In this document: positions 51,608-60,985 of the stretch, in pieces
Position numbering within the stretch: the stretch's first letter is position 1
How the letters are laid out: each line of letters begins with the position of its first letter
Source: Mesorhizobium temperatum
GTDB taxonomy: Bacteria; Pseudomonadota; Alphaproteobacteria; Rhizobiales; Rhizobiaceae
DNA: 64,000 nucleotides
Reading direction: 5' to 3'
Assembly (NCBI RefSeq): GCF_002284575.1
Contig: NZ_NPKJ01000060.1
Location: forward strand, 296,515-360,514
Program-made: the position numbers and the translations under genes
The notes under the pieces: model-generated
What the model was told of the DNA's origin: nothing
Databases searched by the model: none
What the model saw: only the letters and a program-made list of their open reading frames with translations

Positions 51608-52176
51608 CGCCGATCCGCACCGAGCGCCTGATCCTGCGCAACTGGGAGGATCGCGACCGTGAGCTCTTCTACCGCATCAACTCCGACGAGCGCGTCATGG
51701 AATACTTTCCGTTTCGCCGCGACCGCGCGCAGGCCGACGTCAAGATGGATGAATTGCGCGCCGTCATCGACCGTGACGGTTTCGGCTTCTCAGCCGCCGA
51801 GATCGCCGTCACCGGCCAATGCATCGGCTTCGTCGGCATAACCCGAACCGATCATTTGCTCTTCTTGCCGGCCGGCACCGTCGAGATCGGCTGGCGCCTG
51901 GCGCCCGAATTCTGGGGCCATGGCTATGTCACCGAGGCAGCCGAAGCCTGGCTCGCCTATGGATTCGAAACGCTTGGCCTCGAGGAAATCGTATCCTTCG
52001 CTGTTAGGGATAACAGCCGGTCCACCGCCGTCATGGAACGCCTGGGCATGGTCGCCGATCCGGCCAGAGATTTCGACCACCCCGGCATTCCGGACAGCCA
52101 CGCCATGCTCAAGCGGCATGTGTTCTACAGGCTGACAGCCAAGGATTGGCGAGCAAGAAAAAAGGCGGCTCGCTAG
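51604..52176 (+). CDS. RimJ/RimL-type GNAT acetyltransferase
   Basis: The 190-residue protein begins TPIRTERLILRNWEDRDRELFYRINSDERVMEYFPF, the typical RimJ/RimL-like start, and contains the GWRLAPEFWGHGYVTEAAEAWLAYGF acetyl-CoA loop and the SVRDNSRSTAVMERLGM-type end. It may acetylate a protein N terminus or a small amine. GTG 51604 overlaps the serB TGA by 4 bases, so translation is coupled. A terminator hairpin overlaps its stop codon. Confidence 0.9.
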   Translation: MTPIRTERLILRNWEDRDRELFYRINSDERVMEYFPFRRDRAQADVKMDELRAVIDRDGFGFSAAEIAVTGQCIGFVGITRTDHLLFLPAGTVEIGWRLAPEFWGHGYVTEAAEAWLAYGFETLGLEEIVSFAVRDNSRSTAVMERLGMVADPARDFDHPGIPDSHAMLKRHVFYRLTAKDWRARKKAAR

Positions 52177-52186
52177 CCGCCCTTTT
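52158..52186 (+). terminator. Bidirectional terminator between acetyltransferase and degP genes
   Basis: The stem GGCGGCT/AGCCGCC with loop CGCT is flanked by AAAAAA on the left and CTTTTCC on the right. The stop codon of the acetyltransferase gene lies within the 3' arm, and degP ends at 52220 on the other strand. Confidence 0.8.
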
Positions 52187-52219
52187 CCCTCCAAATCAAA
52201 GTTGCAGCCTTTACCGGAC

Positions 52220-53734
52220 TCAGTCCATCCGGATCGTCACAAATCGCAATTCGCCGGACTTTGACGCCAGCATCAGCAGCGCATTCTTGCGTCCCTGCTC
52301 CTTCAACGCAGCGATCCGGTCCATGACATCCTTGGGCGTGGCGACCGATTCCTGCGCGATCTCGGTGATCACCTCGCCGGCCTGGATGCCGCGTTCGGCA
52401 GCGGCCGAATCCTTGGCGACGTCGGTGATGACGACGCCGGAAACTTCGGCGGCGATGCCAAATTTCGTCCGCGTCTCGTCGTTGAGCTCGCCAACGGTCA
52501 TGCCGAGCACGGAAACCGTCGAAACGGCAGGCGCCTTGTCGCCATTGTCCTGGTCGGTATTGCCATTCTCGCCGCTGGCAAGCTTTTCGCCATCTTCGAG
52601 CCGGCCGAGCGTCACCTTCACTGTCTGCTCGACGCCCTTGCGCACGATGACCACGTCGACAGCCTTGCCGACCGTGCTCTCCGCGACGACGCGTGGCAGG
52701 TCGCGCATTTCATTGACGTCCCTGCCGTCGAACTTGATGATGACGTCGCCCGCCAGGATGGTGCCGTTGTCGACAGGCCCGCCCTTGATGACGCCGGCGA
52801 CCAGCGCGCCCTTGGCGGTGGCCATGCCGAGGCTTTCGGCAATGTCGTCCGTCACCGGCTGGATGCGCACGCCGAGCCAGCCGCGCCGCGTCTCGCCGAA
52901 CTGGCGGAGTTGGTCGACGACGCCCAACGCAAGCTGCGAGGGGATGGAAAAGCCGATGCCGATCGAGCCGCCGGACGGCGAGATGATCGCCGTGTTGATG
53001 CCGATCACCTCGCCGTCGCTGTTGAACAGCGGCCCGCCGGAATTGCCGCGGTTGATCGCGGCATCGGTCTGGATGAAGTCGTCATAGGGACCGGAATTGA
53101 TGTCGCGGTTGCGGGCCGAGACGATGCCGACCGTCACGGTGCCGCCGAGGCCGAACGGATTGCCGATCGCCATCACCCAGTCACCGACGCGCATCTTGCT
53201 GGAATCTCCGAATTTCACCGCCGTCAGTTTGTGCCCTTTTGGATCGACCTTCAGCACCGCCACGTCGGTCTTGGTGTCTGTGCCGACCAGCGTCGCCTTC
53301 AGTGTCACGCCGTCGGAGAAATTCACCTCGATGTCGTCGGCATCGGCGATCACGTGATTATTCGTCACCACGATCCCCTGCTCGGCGTCGACCACGAAGC
53401 CGGAGCCCAGCGACTGCACCTTTTGCGAGGGGTTGCCCTGTTCGCCGGGACGGTTCTTGAAGAAATCGTCGAAGAAATCCTGGAAGGGCGAGCCCTCCGG
53501 AAGCTGCGGCATCGGCACCGCGCCCGGGCCTTCCGTGCCCTTCACCCTCTGCGAGGTCGATATGTTGACCACGGCGCCGAGCAGGCCCTGCGCGAGATCG
53601 GCGACCGAAGCCGGGCCGTCGGCGGCGGCCGCAGGCGTCACCAACGACGGGACGGTAGCGGCGCCGATAAGAAGTGCTGCAGCACCCGCGGTGAACGTCC
53701 GCCTCGCCGCGCGCAAAAACCTGTTGGATGTCAT
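52220..53734 (-). CDS. degP: DegP/HtrA-type periplasmic serine protease
   Basis: The 504-residue Do-type protease has a signal peptide (about 1-38, ending PAAAA), a trypsin-like domain with the triad His127, Asp157 and Ser232 (GNSGGP), and two PDZ domains. It degrades or refolds damaged envelope proteins. It sits downstream of hflC and DUF2065 on the same strand, the usual rhizobial order. A gap of 142 bases separates it from the DUF2065 gene, so it may have its own promoter. Confidence 0.96.
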   Translation of the reverse strand: MTSNRFLRAARRTFTAGAAALLIGAATVPSLVTPAAAADGPASVADLAQGLLGAVVNISTSQRVKGTEGPGAVPMPQLPEGSPFQDFFDDFFKNRPGEQGNPSQKVQSLGSGFVVDAEQGIVVTNNHVIADADDIEVNFSDGVTLKATLVGTDTKTDVAVLKVDPKGHKLTAVKFGDSSKMRVGDWVMAIGNPFGLGGTVTVGIVSARNRDINSGPYDDFIQTDAAINRGNSGGPLFNSDGEVIGINTAIISPSGGSIGIGFSIPSQLALGVVDQLRQFGETRRGWLGVRIQPVTDDIAESLGMATAKGALVAGVIKGGPVDNGTILAGDVIIKFDGRDVNEMRDLPRVVAESTVGKAVDVVIVRKGVEQTVKVTLGRLEDGEKLASGENGNTDQDNGDKAPAVSTVSVLGMTVGELNDETRTKFGIAAEVSGVVITDVAKDSAAAERGIQAGEVITEIAQESVATPKDVMDRIAALKEQGRKNALLMLASKSGELRFVTIRMD

Positions 53735-53876
53735 CGAGAAGTCTCCCGGTGTCTCTGAGAAGAAAAGCGCTCGCCGAAAACGCTGCGTCGAACCATGTTG
53801 GCAAGAAATACGGCACGTTTGCGGCTATGGCTATCGGCAGAGGATAAAACCTCCGTTATCCCGAAATCATAAACCG

Positions 53877-54065
53877 TCATCCACCCCGCACCAGCCAGAC
53901 GAGGCCGACGCCAACGGCGATGGCAATCAGCCCGGCGACCCGCAGCGCATTCTCCGGCATCGACAGAACTTCGCCGGCAAGTTTCTTGGCGAGGCCGGGA
54001 AAGCCGCCATAGACCAGGCCCTCGACGACGAGAACCAAGCCTATTGCCGCCAGAAAATCCTGCAC
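53877..54065 (-). CDS. DUF2065 small membrane protein
   Basis: The 62-residue protein has two membrane helices (about 4-23 and 41-59) and the family motif LVVEGLVYGGFPG. DUF2065 proteins regularly lie between hflC and degP and may help the HflKC complex; no function is proven. It starts 6 bases after the hflC stop and is part of the same operon. Confidence 0.9.
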   Translation of the reverse strand: MQDFLAAIGLVLVVEGLVYGGFPGLAKKLAGEVLSMPENALRVAGLIAIAVGVGLVWLVRGG

Positions 54066-54071
54066 CGGCCG

Positions 54072-55019
54072 TTACTGGCCGGTGCCTGGCTGCGCTGCCG
54101 GTGCAGCAGGTGCTGCGGGCGGCGCTGCCGGCGCATCCGCGCCGGCGGGATTGCGGAAGAAACGGAAGAATTCCGAATTCGGCGACAGCACCATCGTCGT
54201 CCCGGTATTGTCCAGCGCCGTGCCGTAGGCATTCATCGACCGGTAAAAGTCGAAGAAGGCTGGATCGCGCTGGTAGGCGTTCGCGAAGGTGGCGCTGCGT
54301 TGAGCTTCGCCTTCACCGCGCAGGATTTCAGACTCTCTCCGTGCCTCCGCAACGATCTCCACCACTTCGCGGTCGGCGCGCGCTCTGATGCGCTGCGCCG
54401 CCTCGTTGCCGCGCGCCCTCAGCCGCTCGGCTTCGGCCAGACGCTCAGCCTTCATGCGGTCATATGTCTGTTGCGAGACTTCCGCCGTCAAATCGGTTCG
54501 GCGAATGCGGACATCCTCGATCTGCAGGCCGAGCGACGTGGCGTCGGGCCTCAGCTGGTCGCGCACTTCGCGCATCATCACGGCTCGCTCTTCCGAGAGC
54601 GCCGCCTCGAAATCGCGCAAACCGTAAACCCGGCGCAAGGCCGCGTCGAGACGCGTCCTCAACCGTGCCTCGGCCAGTTCGATCTGGCCGGACACCGCGG
54701 AGCGGAACACGCGCGGATCGGAGATCCGATAAGCGATGAAGGCGTCGACCTCATAGAACTTGCCGCCTGAAACCTGGACGCGGATGTTGTCGAGGTCGAA
54801 GCGCAGCACCCTGTTTTCGATCAACTGCACGCTGTCGGCATCGAAGAATGCGAACGGCGCCTTGAAATAGATGCCCGGCTGGCTCTTGACGTCTACGATT
54901 TCGCCGAACCTGAGGACCAGCGCCTGCTGGCGCGCATTGACAACGAAGACCGACGAATAGAGCAGGAACAGGATAACCGCGGCAATGACGGCGATGATGG
55001 GAAGACGGTTGGCCATCAC
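54072..55019 (-). CDS. hflC: HflC, FtsH protease modulator subunit
   Basis: The 315-residue SPFH/band 7 protein has one N-terminal membrane helix (about 6-24) and a long periplasmic domain (QQALVLRFGEIVDVKSQPGIYFKAPFAF at the start, a coiled-coil EAERLRARGNEAAQRIRARADREVV later). It ends with an Ala/Pro/Gln-rich tail. With HflK it forms a ring around FtsH. ATG 55019 overlaps the hflK stop by 4 bases, so the two are coupled. Confidence 0.95.
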   Translation of the reverse strand: MMANRLPIIAVIAAVILFLLYSSVFVVNARQQALVLRFGEIVDVKSQPGIYFKAPFAFFDADSVQLIENRVLRFDLDNIRVQVSGGKFYEVDAFIAYRISDPRVFRSAVSGQIELAEARLRTRLDAALRRVYGLRDFEAALSEERAVMMREVRDQLRPDATSLGLQIEDVRIRRTDLTAEVSQQTYDRMKAERLAEAERLRARGNEAAQRIRARADREVVEIVAEARRESEILRGEGEAQRSATFANAYQRDPAFFDFYRSMNAYGTALDNTGTTMVLSPNSEFFRFFRNPAGADAPAAPPAAPAAPAAQPGTGQ

Positions 55020-56119
55020 TGGGTTCCTCCGAGGACCGGCGCCGGCGCCTTCTGCTGCAGTGCGGGCAGCGGCAGATAGGGAACGACCCCTGGTCCGCTG
55101 CCTTGCTCGATAATGACCTTGCTGGAATCCTTCAGAACCCTCTCCATCGTTTCCAGATAAAGCCGCTGGCGCGTCACATCCGGCGCCTTGGCGTATTCGT
55201 CATAGACCGAGATGAAGCGCTGCGCCTCGCCTTCGGCCTCCTGCACGACCCGGTTCTTGTAGCCGGCCGCCTCCTCGCGGATCTGTGCGGCCTCGCCGCG
55301 CGCCTGGCCGAGCTTCTGGTTGGAATACTGGTTGGCCTGCTCGACAAACTTGTCCTCGTCCTGTTCGGCGCGCTGCACCTCGTCGAACGCGTCGGCCACT
55401 TCGCGCGGCGGTGCGGCATCCTCGATCGAGATCGCGTTGACGTTCAGGCCGGCCCGATAGCCGTCCAGCGTCGTCTGGATGATTTCGCGCACGGACGCCG
55501 CAATGCCCTCGCGATCATCGCGGAAGATGTCCTGAGCCGGCCGCCGACCGACCGCTTCGCGCATGGCGCTTTCGGCGACCTGCCGCAGCATGCCGTCGGG
55601 ATCGGACACGTCGAACAGATAGGCCCTCGGATCGGAGACCTGATAGGCCACAGAGAACTGGACGTTGACGATGTTCTGGTCGCCCGAAAGCATCAGCCCT
55701 GAACCGTTGCCGGAGGCGGTGCCGCCGCCGATGTTGACGAGTTGTTCGGCGATGTTGGCCGTCTCGACCGTCTCGATGGGCCACCAATGGAAATGCAGGC
55801 CTGGCTGCGAGAACTCCGCCTTTGGCACGCCGAATCTGAGTTCGACCGCAACCTCGTCTGGCTGCACGGTATAGACCGCCTTGAACGCCCACAGCACCAC
55901 AAGCGCCGCCGCGATCAGCCCGAACACGGCTGGGCTGGCGCCACCGCCACCCGGCAACGCGCGCCGCAACCTGTCCTGGCCGCGCCGGATGATGTCTTCG
56001 AGATCGGGAGGCGAGCCCTGCGGACCGCTAGGCCCCTTTGGTCCCTGCCCCCAGGGTCCTGGATTGTTGCCGCCGCCCCATGGGCCGCCGCCACCGCCGC
56101 TTTTGTCATTCCAGGGCAT
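55016..56119 (-). CDS. hflK: HflK, FtsH protease modulator subunit
   Basis: The 367-residue partner of HflC begins with a Gly/Pro-rich cytoplasmic tail (WNDKSGGGGGPWGGGNNPGP), then a membrane helix (about 61-81), an SPFH domain (VQPDEVAVELRFG) and a coiled coil with QYSNQKLGQARGEAAQIREEA. In the membrane, HflKC regulates FtsH proteolysis. It is first in the hflK-hflC-DUF2065 operon. The 142-base gap to folA holds an imperfect GGTCG-CGACC inverted repeat. Confidence 0.95.
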   Translation of the reverse strand: MPWNDKSGGGGGPWGGGNNPGPWGQGPKGPSGPQGSPPDLEDIIRRGQDRLRRALPGGGGASPAVFGLIAAALVVLWAFKAVYTVQPDEVAVELRFGVPKAEFSQPGLHFHWWPIETVETANIAEQLVNIGGGTASGNGSGLMLSGDQNIVNVQFSVAYQVSDPRAYLFDVSDPDGMLRQVAESAMREAVGRRPAQDIFRDDREGIAASVREIIQTTLDGYRAGLNVNAISIEDAAPPREVADAFDEVQRAEQDEDKFVEQANQYSNQKLGQARGEAAQIREEAAGYKNRVVQEAEGEAQRFISVYDEYAKAPDVTRQRLYLETMERVLKDSSKVIIEQGSGPGVVPYLPLPALQQKAPAPVLGGTQ

Positions 56120-56261
56120 GAATGTCCTTTCGCTCCCTCACGCGCCGGCCTGACGACGCAAAATCGAGTGTTGTTCTTCTATAGGGATGCGACGGCACGC
56201 TTTCAACGCGATCGGTCGTCGTCACCGTCCGTTTTGGACCGTCGCGACCCTTTAATGTCTC

Positions 56262-56780
56262 TCAATGCACGTCGCGGCGTCGCTCGTAAACCGAATAGCG
56301 TGTCGCATGACTATCCTTTTCACCGGCCGGAACGTCCTGCGAACGAACAATGTGCCACAAATCCGGGTCGATCGGCGGGAAATGCGCGTCGCCGTCGACC
56401 GCGGCAAGGATATGGGTGACATGCAAGCGGTCGGCCAGCGGCAGCGCCTGGGTATAGATCTCGCCGCCGCCGATGACGCAGATTTCGTCGGCGCCGGCCA
56501 TGCAGCGCCCGCGCACCTTCGCCAGGCTGATCGCCTCGTCGAGCGAATGCACGATTTCGACGCCCTCGGCGCGCCAGGCCTTGTCGCGGGTCACCACGAT
56601 GTTGAGCCTGCCCGGCAGAGGCCGGCCGATGCCTTCATAGGTCTTGCGACCCATGATGATAGGTTTGCCCATCGTGTCGGCCTTGAACCGCTTGAGATCG
56701 CTGGAAAGCCGCCACGGCAAACCGCCATCGCGCCCGATCACGCCATTTTCGGCGATGGCGACATAGATCGCGACGTCCAT
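56262..56780 (-). CDS. folA: Dihydrofolate reductase FolA
   Basis: The 172-residue enzyme reduces dihydrofolate with NADPH. Key stretches are VAIAENGVIGRDGGLPWRLSSDLKRFK (Trp and Asp active-site region), MGRKTYEGIGRPLPGR and the GGGEIYTQALP loop. It recycles the dihydrofolate made by ThyA, whose gene lies 5 kb away in the same orientation; in related genomes they are neighbours. Its ATG overlaps the TGA of the preceding DUF4424 gene by one base. Confidence 0.95.
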   Translation of the reverse strand: MDVAIYVAIAENGVIGRDGGLPWRLSSDLKRFKADTMGKPIIMGRKTYEGIGRPLPGRLNIVVTRDKAWRAEGVEIVHSLDEAISLAKVRGRCMAGADEICVIGGGEIYTQALPLADRLHVTHILAAVDGDAHFPPIDPDLWHIVRSQDVPAGEKDSHATRYSVYERRRDVH

Positions 56781-57793
56781 CAGCCGCCGCTCCCGCCATC
56801 ACCCGAAGGCGCCAGCAGCAATATGTCGATGTCGTGCTCAGGGTAGAAATTTTCCGCTGTCATCTCGAAACGCGTCGGCCCGACTTTCCTGACGTTTTCG
56901 CCACAGAACGAGACCAGGTTCTTTGGATCGCCCTTGTCGACCGTCAGCTTGAACTTGCCGATGGTGCCCGTCGCCCAGTTGCCGCCAGTGGTCAGGATGT
57001 AGGCGATGCGGTTTTCGAAGTATCTCGGTGTGCCGTCGGGGTTGCGCTTCGCTGCCTTGCGGATCGCGTTCTCGAACGTGCCGTCCATGCAGTAACGGGT
57101 CTTGTAGGCGGCGTATTGGCCGTGGAACTGGCCATCATAGAAGAAGCTGACCGAGGACGTACCGCCGACGCTCGGCTTGTAGCGGTGGGCGACGTGGACT
57201 GCGCTGTTGGCTGGAAAGGTCGAGCGCCACCAGTAGGTCGAGCGCAATTGCCAGAACGGCACATAGACGGTCTTCATGCCTGAACCGTCGTCGGTGGTGT
57301 CCTCGATGATGAGGCCGCGATCGATCCAGTCGTCGGCAACCGCTTGCGGCAGCTTTGCCAATGCCGCCCTGGCCGCGTCGCCGAACGGGTAGAACGGCAC
57401 GTTTTGCGCCTTCAAATCGGCGCTGATGTCGATGCCGAGCGCAAACGCCTTCTGCTCGAGCTGCGGTTCTGCCGCCACGCCTTCGATCGTCACCTCGAGG
57501 CCGAGGAAATTGTCGCTCTGGCCGTCGGGGATCGCCGGCATCTCGTTCGGATCGCCTTCGATATCGGGCATCGGAAAGGCGACGATCGCGTCGACATCCT
57601 TGTCGGTGTTGTTTCGGAAGACGTAGTCGACCGTCACCTTTTCCGGCGAGATGTAGAGGTCCTCACTCTCCATGGCGACCGCATCGCTGCGCGACAGGAT
57701 CAGGCCGCCCGTTCCCAATTCGGCGATCGAATCATTGGCGAATACGGGCGTGGCCGAGAGCGCCAGCGCTGCGGTCAGAACATAACGGAACAT
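56780..57793 (-). CDS. DUF4424 exported protein
   Basis: The 337-residue protein has a signal peptide (MFRYVLTAALALSATPVFA, cleavage near 19). The mature part begins NDSIAELGTGGLILSRSDAVAMESEDLYIS and continues VTVDYVFRNNTDKDVDAIVAFPMP, the DUF4424 pattern. Function is unknown. It has three or four cysteines, mostly in the C-terminal half, that could form disulfides in the periplasm. It is upstream of folA in one transcript (TGATG overlap) and divergent from cobF. Confidence 0.88.
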   Translation of the reverse strand: MFRYVLTAALALSATPVFANDSIAELGTGGLILSRSDAVAMESEDLYISPEKVTVDYVFRNNTDKDVDAIVAFPMPDIEGDPNEMPAIPDGQSDNFLGLEVTIEGVAAEPQLEQKAFALGIDISADLKAQNVPFYPFGDAARAALAKLPQAVADDWIDRGLIIEDTTDDGSGMKTVYVPFWQLRSTYWWRSTFPANSAVHVAHRYKPSVGGTSSVSFFYDGQFHGQYAAYKTRYCMDGTFENAIRKAAKRNPDGTPRYFENRIAYILTTGGNWATGTIGKFKLTVDKGDPKNLVSFCGENVRKVGPTRFEMTAENFYPEHDIDILLLAPSGDGGSGG

Positions 57794-57926
57794 GGAAGCT
57801 CCCTTGGCGAGATGCCGGTATGACTCTAGCTGTTTCAATGTGGAGTTTCAAAGCCCTTCCGCGCACTCGTCGGCGCTTGCCAGGCTTGTCTGGACACCGA
57901 CGTTCCGATCGGGCAGGAGTTCGCCT

Positions 57927-58700
57927 ATGCGCAAGCTTCTCGTCATCGGCATCGGCGCCGGCAATCCCGACCATATGACCGTGCAGGCCATCGACGGCTT
58001 GAACCGCGCCGACGTGCTATTCATTCCCGACAAGGGCGCGAAGAAGAACGATCTTGCAGAACTGCGCCGCCGGATCTGCGACCGATTCGTCACCAACCCA
58101 GACTCGCGCCGTGTCGAATTCGACGTGCCGGTGCGGGCCGAGCCGGCGCCCTCCTACCGCTCGACCGTCGATGACTGGCATGAGGCGATCGCTGCGATCT
58201 ATGAAGACCTGATCCGCGACGAGCTTTCGCAAGATGGCTGCGGCGCCTTCCTGATCTGGGGCGATCCCTCGCTCTACGACAGCGCGCTGCGCATCCTGGA
58301 GCGTGTGCGCATGAGAGGCAATGTCGAGTTCGAGCTCGAGGTGATCCCCGGCATCACTGCTGTCCAGGCGCTCGCCGCCGGCCATAAGATGGCGCTGAAC
58401 CGCATCGGCGACGCAATTCAGATCACCACCGGCCGCCGGCTTACCGAGGAAGGTTTGCCCGACAATGCCGGCAGCACCGTCGTCATGCTGGACGGTAAAT
58501 GCGCTTTCAATAGGCTGGACGACAAGGACCTCGTCATCCACTGGGGCGCCTATCTCGGCACGCCCGACGAGATTCTCATTTCCGGTCGCCTCGGCGATGT
58601 CGGCGACGAGATCGTGAAAACCCGCGACGAAGCCCGGCGGAAAAAGGGCTGGATCATGGACACTTATCTGCTGCGCAAGCCCGGCGGGCCGGAGGAGTAG
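57927..58700 (+). CDS. cobF: Precorrin-6A synthase (deacetylating) CobF
   Basis: The 257-residue methyltransferase methylates C-1 of precorrin-5 with loss of acetate, a step unique to the aerobic corrin pathway. IGIGAGNPDHMTVQAIDGLNRADVLFIPDKGAKKNDL at the start and IWGDPSLYDS further on are the tetrapyrrole methylase signatures. AGGAG precedes ATG 57927. It lies 53 kb from the other cob genes of this window and is read in the opposite direction to its folate and molybdate neighbours. Confidence 0.96.
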   Translation: MRKLLVIGIGAGNPDHMTVQAIDGLNRADVLFIPDKGAKKNDLAELRRRICDRFVTNPDSRRVEFDVPVRAEPAPSYRSTVDDWHEAIAAIYEDLIRDELSQDGCGAFLIWGDPSLYDSALRILERVRMRGNVEFELEVIPGITAVQALAAGHKMALNRIGDAIQITTGRRLTEEGLPDNAGSTVVMLDGKCAFNRLDDKDLVIHWGAYLGTPDEILISGRLGDVGDEIVKTRDEARRKKGWIMDTYLLRKPGGPEE

Positions 58701-58727
58701 GCTCGGCCGGTACAGATTCCACCGACC

Positions 58728-59087
58728 TCACCCAGCATCGATCTCCGCCTGTAGTGCCTCCATATGAGTGGCCGCCGCGGAAGCCGCAGCCCGTTCGATG
58801 GCTCGAAAGCGGCTGACCACCGCAAGCCCCACCGGAGTCAACTGGGCGCCGCCGCCCTTTTTCCCTCCGGTCTGCGCCGCGACCAGCGGCTTGCCGAACA
58901 CCCGGTTCATGTCCTCGACGAGATCCCAGGCGTGTTTGTAGGACATTTCCATGCCGCGCGCCGCAGCCGAGATCGAGCCGAAAGCGGCGATCTGCTCTAG
59001 AAGCTCGATCTTGCCCGGCCCGATGCGCCCTTCTGGATCGAGGTTTATCCGCAAGCTCAGCGACGGCATTTGCTCCTCCGCAGTCAC
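58728..59087 (-). CDS. ModE-like molybdate regulator (N-terminal DNA-binding domain only)
   Basis: The 119-residue LysR-type winged helix has the ModE N-domain pattern: RIGPGKIELLEQIAAFGSISAAARGMEMSYKHAWDLVEDMNRVFGKPLVAAQTGGKKGGGAQLTPVG. The molybdate-binding Mop/TOBE domains of E. coli ModE are absent, so molybdate sensing may occur by other means or the protein regulates only by DNA binding. It lies 71 bases after modC and on the same strand. A Mo-box lies before modA (61830-61857). Confidence 0.88.
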   Translation of the reverse strand: MTAEEQMPSLSLRINLDPEGRIGPGKIELLEQIAAFGSISAAARGMEMSYKHAWDLVEDMNRVFGKPLVAAQTGGKKGGGAQLTPVGLAVVSRFRAIERAAASAAATHMEALQAEIDAG

Positions 59088-59158
59088 GCCACATCCATCC
59101 TAGAAGCTCTCCGGCGATACCGCTATTCTAATATGATACAGCGACAATTATCCGCCGG

Positions 59159-60271
59159 TCATCCATCCGCCTCGACAGGCAAGCCGATGCTCGTGTTCGC
59201 CCGGTCGAAGCTTACCGTCTTGATCACCGCGTAGACTTTTCGACCGAGCCGAAGTTTCAGCGTCTGTCGCGATTGCTCGGTGATCCGGGCAAGCACGGTT
59301 GCGCCATTGCAGTCTATGCCGATCTCGACCGTCGGCCCCTCGCCCGGCGCTATCGCCACGATCGTGCCCGGCAAGATGTTGAGCGCGCTGAGGCCCGTCG
59401 GCTGTTCGGTAGCAATCATCACATCGCGGGCACGGATGCGGATGCGCACCGGCGCGCCGACCGGCGTTGCCAGAAGCGGCACGCGGATCTCGCCGGCCGC
59501 CGAGCCAAGCACGGTCATGCCAAAGACTTCATCGTGGCGCAGCACCGCGGTATCCAGCACCGCGCCACCCTCGCCGCGCTCTTCCGCCGGCAACAGGTCG
59601 AGCCGCTGCATGATCGCCCCGGTCGGGCCGCAAGCAGCGACTTTGCCTTGCGCCACCACAACGACGTCGCTTGCCAATCGCGCCACTTCCGTGATCGAGT
59701 GGCTGACATAGACGATCGGGATTTTCGTCTCGTCGCGCAGCCGCTCGATGTAAGGCAGGATTTCTGCCTTGCGAGCCTCGTCGAGCGAAGCCAGCGGCTC
59801 GTCCATCAGTAACAATCTGGGACTGGCGAGCAGCGCCCGGCCGATCGCCACGCGCTGTTTCTCGCCGCCGGAAAGCTTTGCCGGCCGCCGGTCGAGCAAA
59901 GGGCCGATGCCGAGCAGGTCGACCACGGCATTGATGTCCGCATAGCGTTCCGCCGTCGGCGTGAACCAGCGGCCGTAGCGCAGATTGCTCGCCACGCTCA
60001 TATGCGGAAACAGCCGCGCATCCTGGAACACCATGCCGATGCGGCGCTTGTGCTTCGGCACGAACAGGCCCGCATCCGTATCGACCAGCACGCGGCCGTC
60101 GGCCTCGACCCGCCCTTTGTCAGGCCGGATAAGTCCGGCAATCATGTTGATCAGCGTCGTCTTGCCGGAGCCCGAGGGCCCGAACAGCGCGGTCAGCCGC
60201 CCGGCGCTCTCGAAGCGGGCGTCGACCTCGAAATCGCCAAGCCGATGGCTGATGTCGACCACGACCGTCAT
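59159..60271 (-). CDS. modC: Molybdate ABC transporter ATPase ModC
   Basis: The 370-residue subunit starts at ATG 60271. It has Walker A GPSGSGKTT (31-39), signature LSGGEKQRVAIGRAL (about 133-147), Walker B RLLLMDEPLASLD, and a C-terminal Mop/TOBE domain (SALNILPGTIVAIAPGEGPTVEIGIDCNGATVLARIT) that binds oxyanion and regulates transport. It overlaps modB by 4 bases. Together with ModA and ModB it imports molybdate for molybdoenzymes. Confidence 0.96.
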   Translation of the reverse strand: MTVVVDISHRLGDFEVDARFESAGRLTALFGPSGSGKTTLINMIAGLIRPDKGRVEADGRVLVDTDAGLFVPKHKRRIGMVFQDARLFPHMSVASNLRYGRWFTPTAERYADINAVVDLLGIGPLLDRRPAKLSGGEKQRVAIGRALLASPRLLLMDEPLASLDEARKAEILPYIERLRDETKIPIVYVSHSITEVARLASDVVVVAQGKVAACGPTGAIMQRLDLLPAEERGEGGAVLDTAVLRHDEVFGMTVLGSAAGEIRVPLLATPVGAPVRIRIRARDVMIATEQPTGLSALNILPGTIVAIAPGEGPTVEIGIDCNGATVLARITEQSRQTLKLRLGRKVYAVIKTVSFDRANTSIGLPVEADG

Positions 60272-60972
60272 TCGATGTCCATCCGCTTGCCGACGCGCCG
60301 CGCCAGCACCTCCGACGCGACAAGTGCTCCCATCGAGATGACGAACGAGATCAGCGTCAGCCTGAGCGCGCCGGCATCGCCGCCCGGCACCTGCGTGAAC
60401 GTGTAGATCGCTGACGGCAGCGTCTGCGTCTCGTTGGGGATGTTGGAAACGAATGTGATCGTTGCGCCGAACTCGCCCATCGCCTTGGCGAAAGACAAGA
60501 TCGCACCGGCGATCAGGCCTGGCAGGATCAGCGGCAGCGTGATCGTCCCGAAAACCCACAGCGGATTGGCGCCAAGCGTTCCGGCTGCCGCCTCGATTCT
60601 GCGGTCGACCGCCTCGATCGACAGCCGGATCGCCCGCACCATCAGGGGAAAGCCCATGACAGCGCAGGCCAACGCGGCACCCGTCCAGCGAAAGGAAAAG
60701 ACAATGCCGAAATGCTCGGCCAGAAACGCCCCGGCCGGGCCGCGCCTGCCGAAGGAGAGCAGCAGCAGATAGCCGATAACCACGGGCGGCAGGATCAACG
60801 GCAGATGCACCAGCCCGTTGAGCAGCGTCTTGCCCCAGAATTGGCCACGGGCAAGCACAAGCGCGATCAATATGCCGGGCGGCAGGCTGGCGATCATCGC
60901 CACCGTCGCCACCTTGACGGACAGCCGGACCGCATTCCATTCGTCGGGAGTGAGGTCCAGCAACCAATTCAT
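60268..60972 (-). CDS. modB: Molybdate ABC transporter permease ModB
   Basis: The 234-residue inner-membrane permease has about five helices, starts MNWLLDLTPDEWNAVRLSVKVAT, and carries the EAA-type coupling loop EAAAGTLGANPLWVFGTITLPL for contact with ModC. The start is ATG 60972; the frame is open upstream without homology. The stop overlaps the modC ATG. It lies 13 bases after modA. Confidence 0.96.
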   Translation of the reverse strand: MNWLLDLTPDEWNAVRLSVKVATVAMIASLPPGILIALVLARGQFWGKTLLNGLVHLPLILPPVVIGYLLLLSFGRRGPAGAFLAEHFGIVFSFRWTGAALACAVMGFPLMVRAIRLSIEAVDRRIEAAAGTLGANPLWVFGTITLPLILPGLIAGAILSFAKAMGEFGATITFVSNIPNETQTLPSAIYTFTQVPGGDAGALRLTLISFVISMGALVASEVLARRVGKRMDIE

Positions 60973-60985
60973 CTTTTGGTGTGCC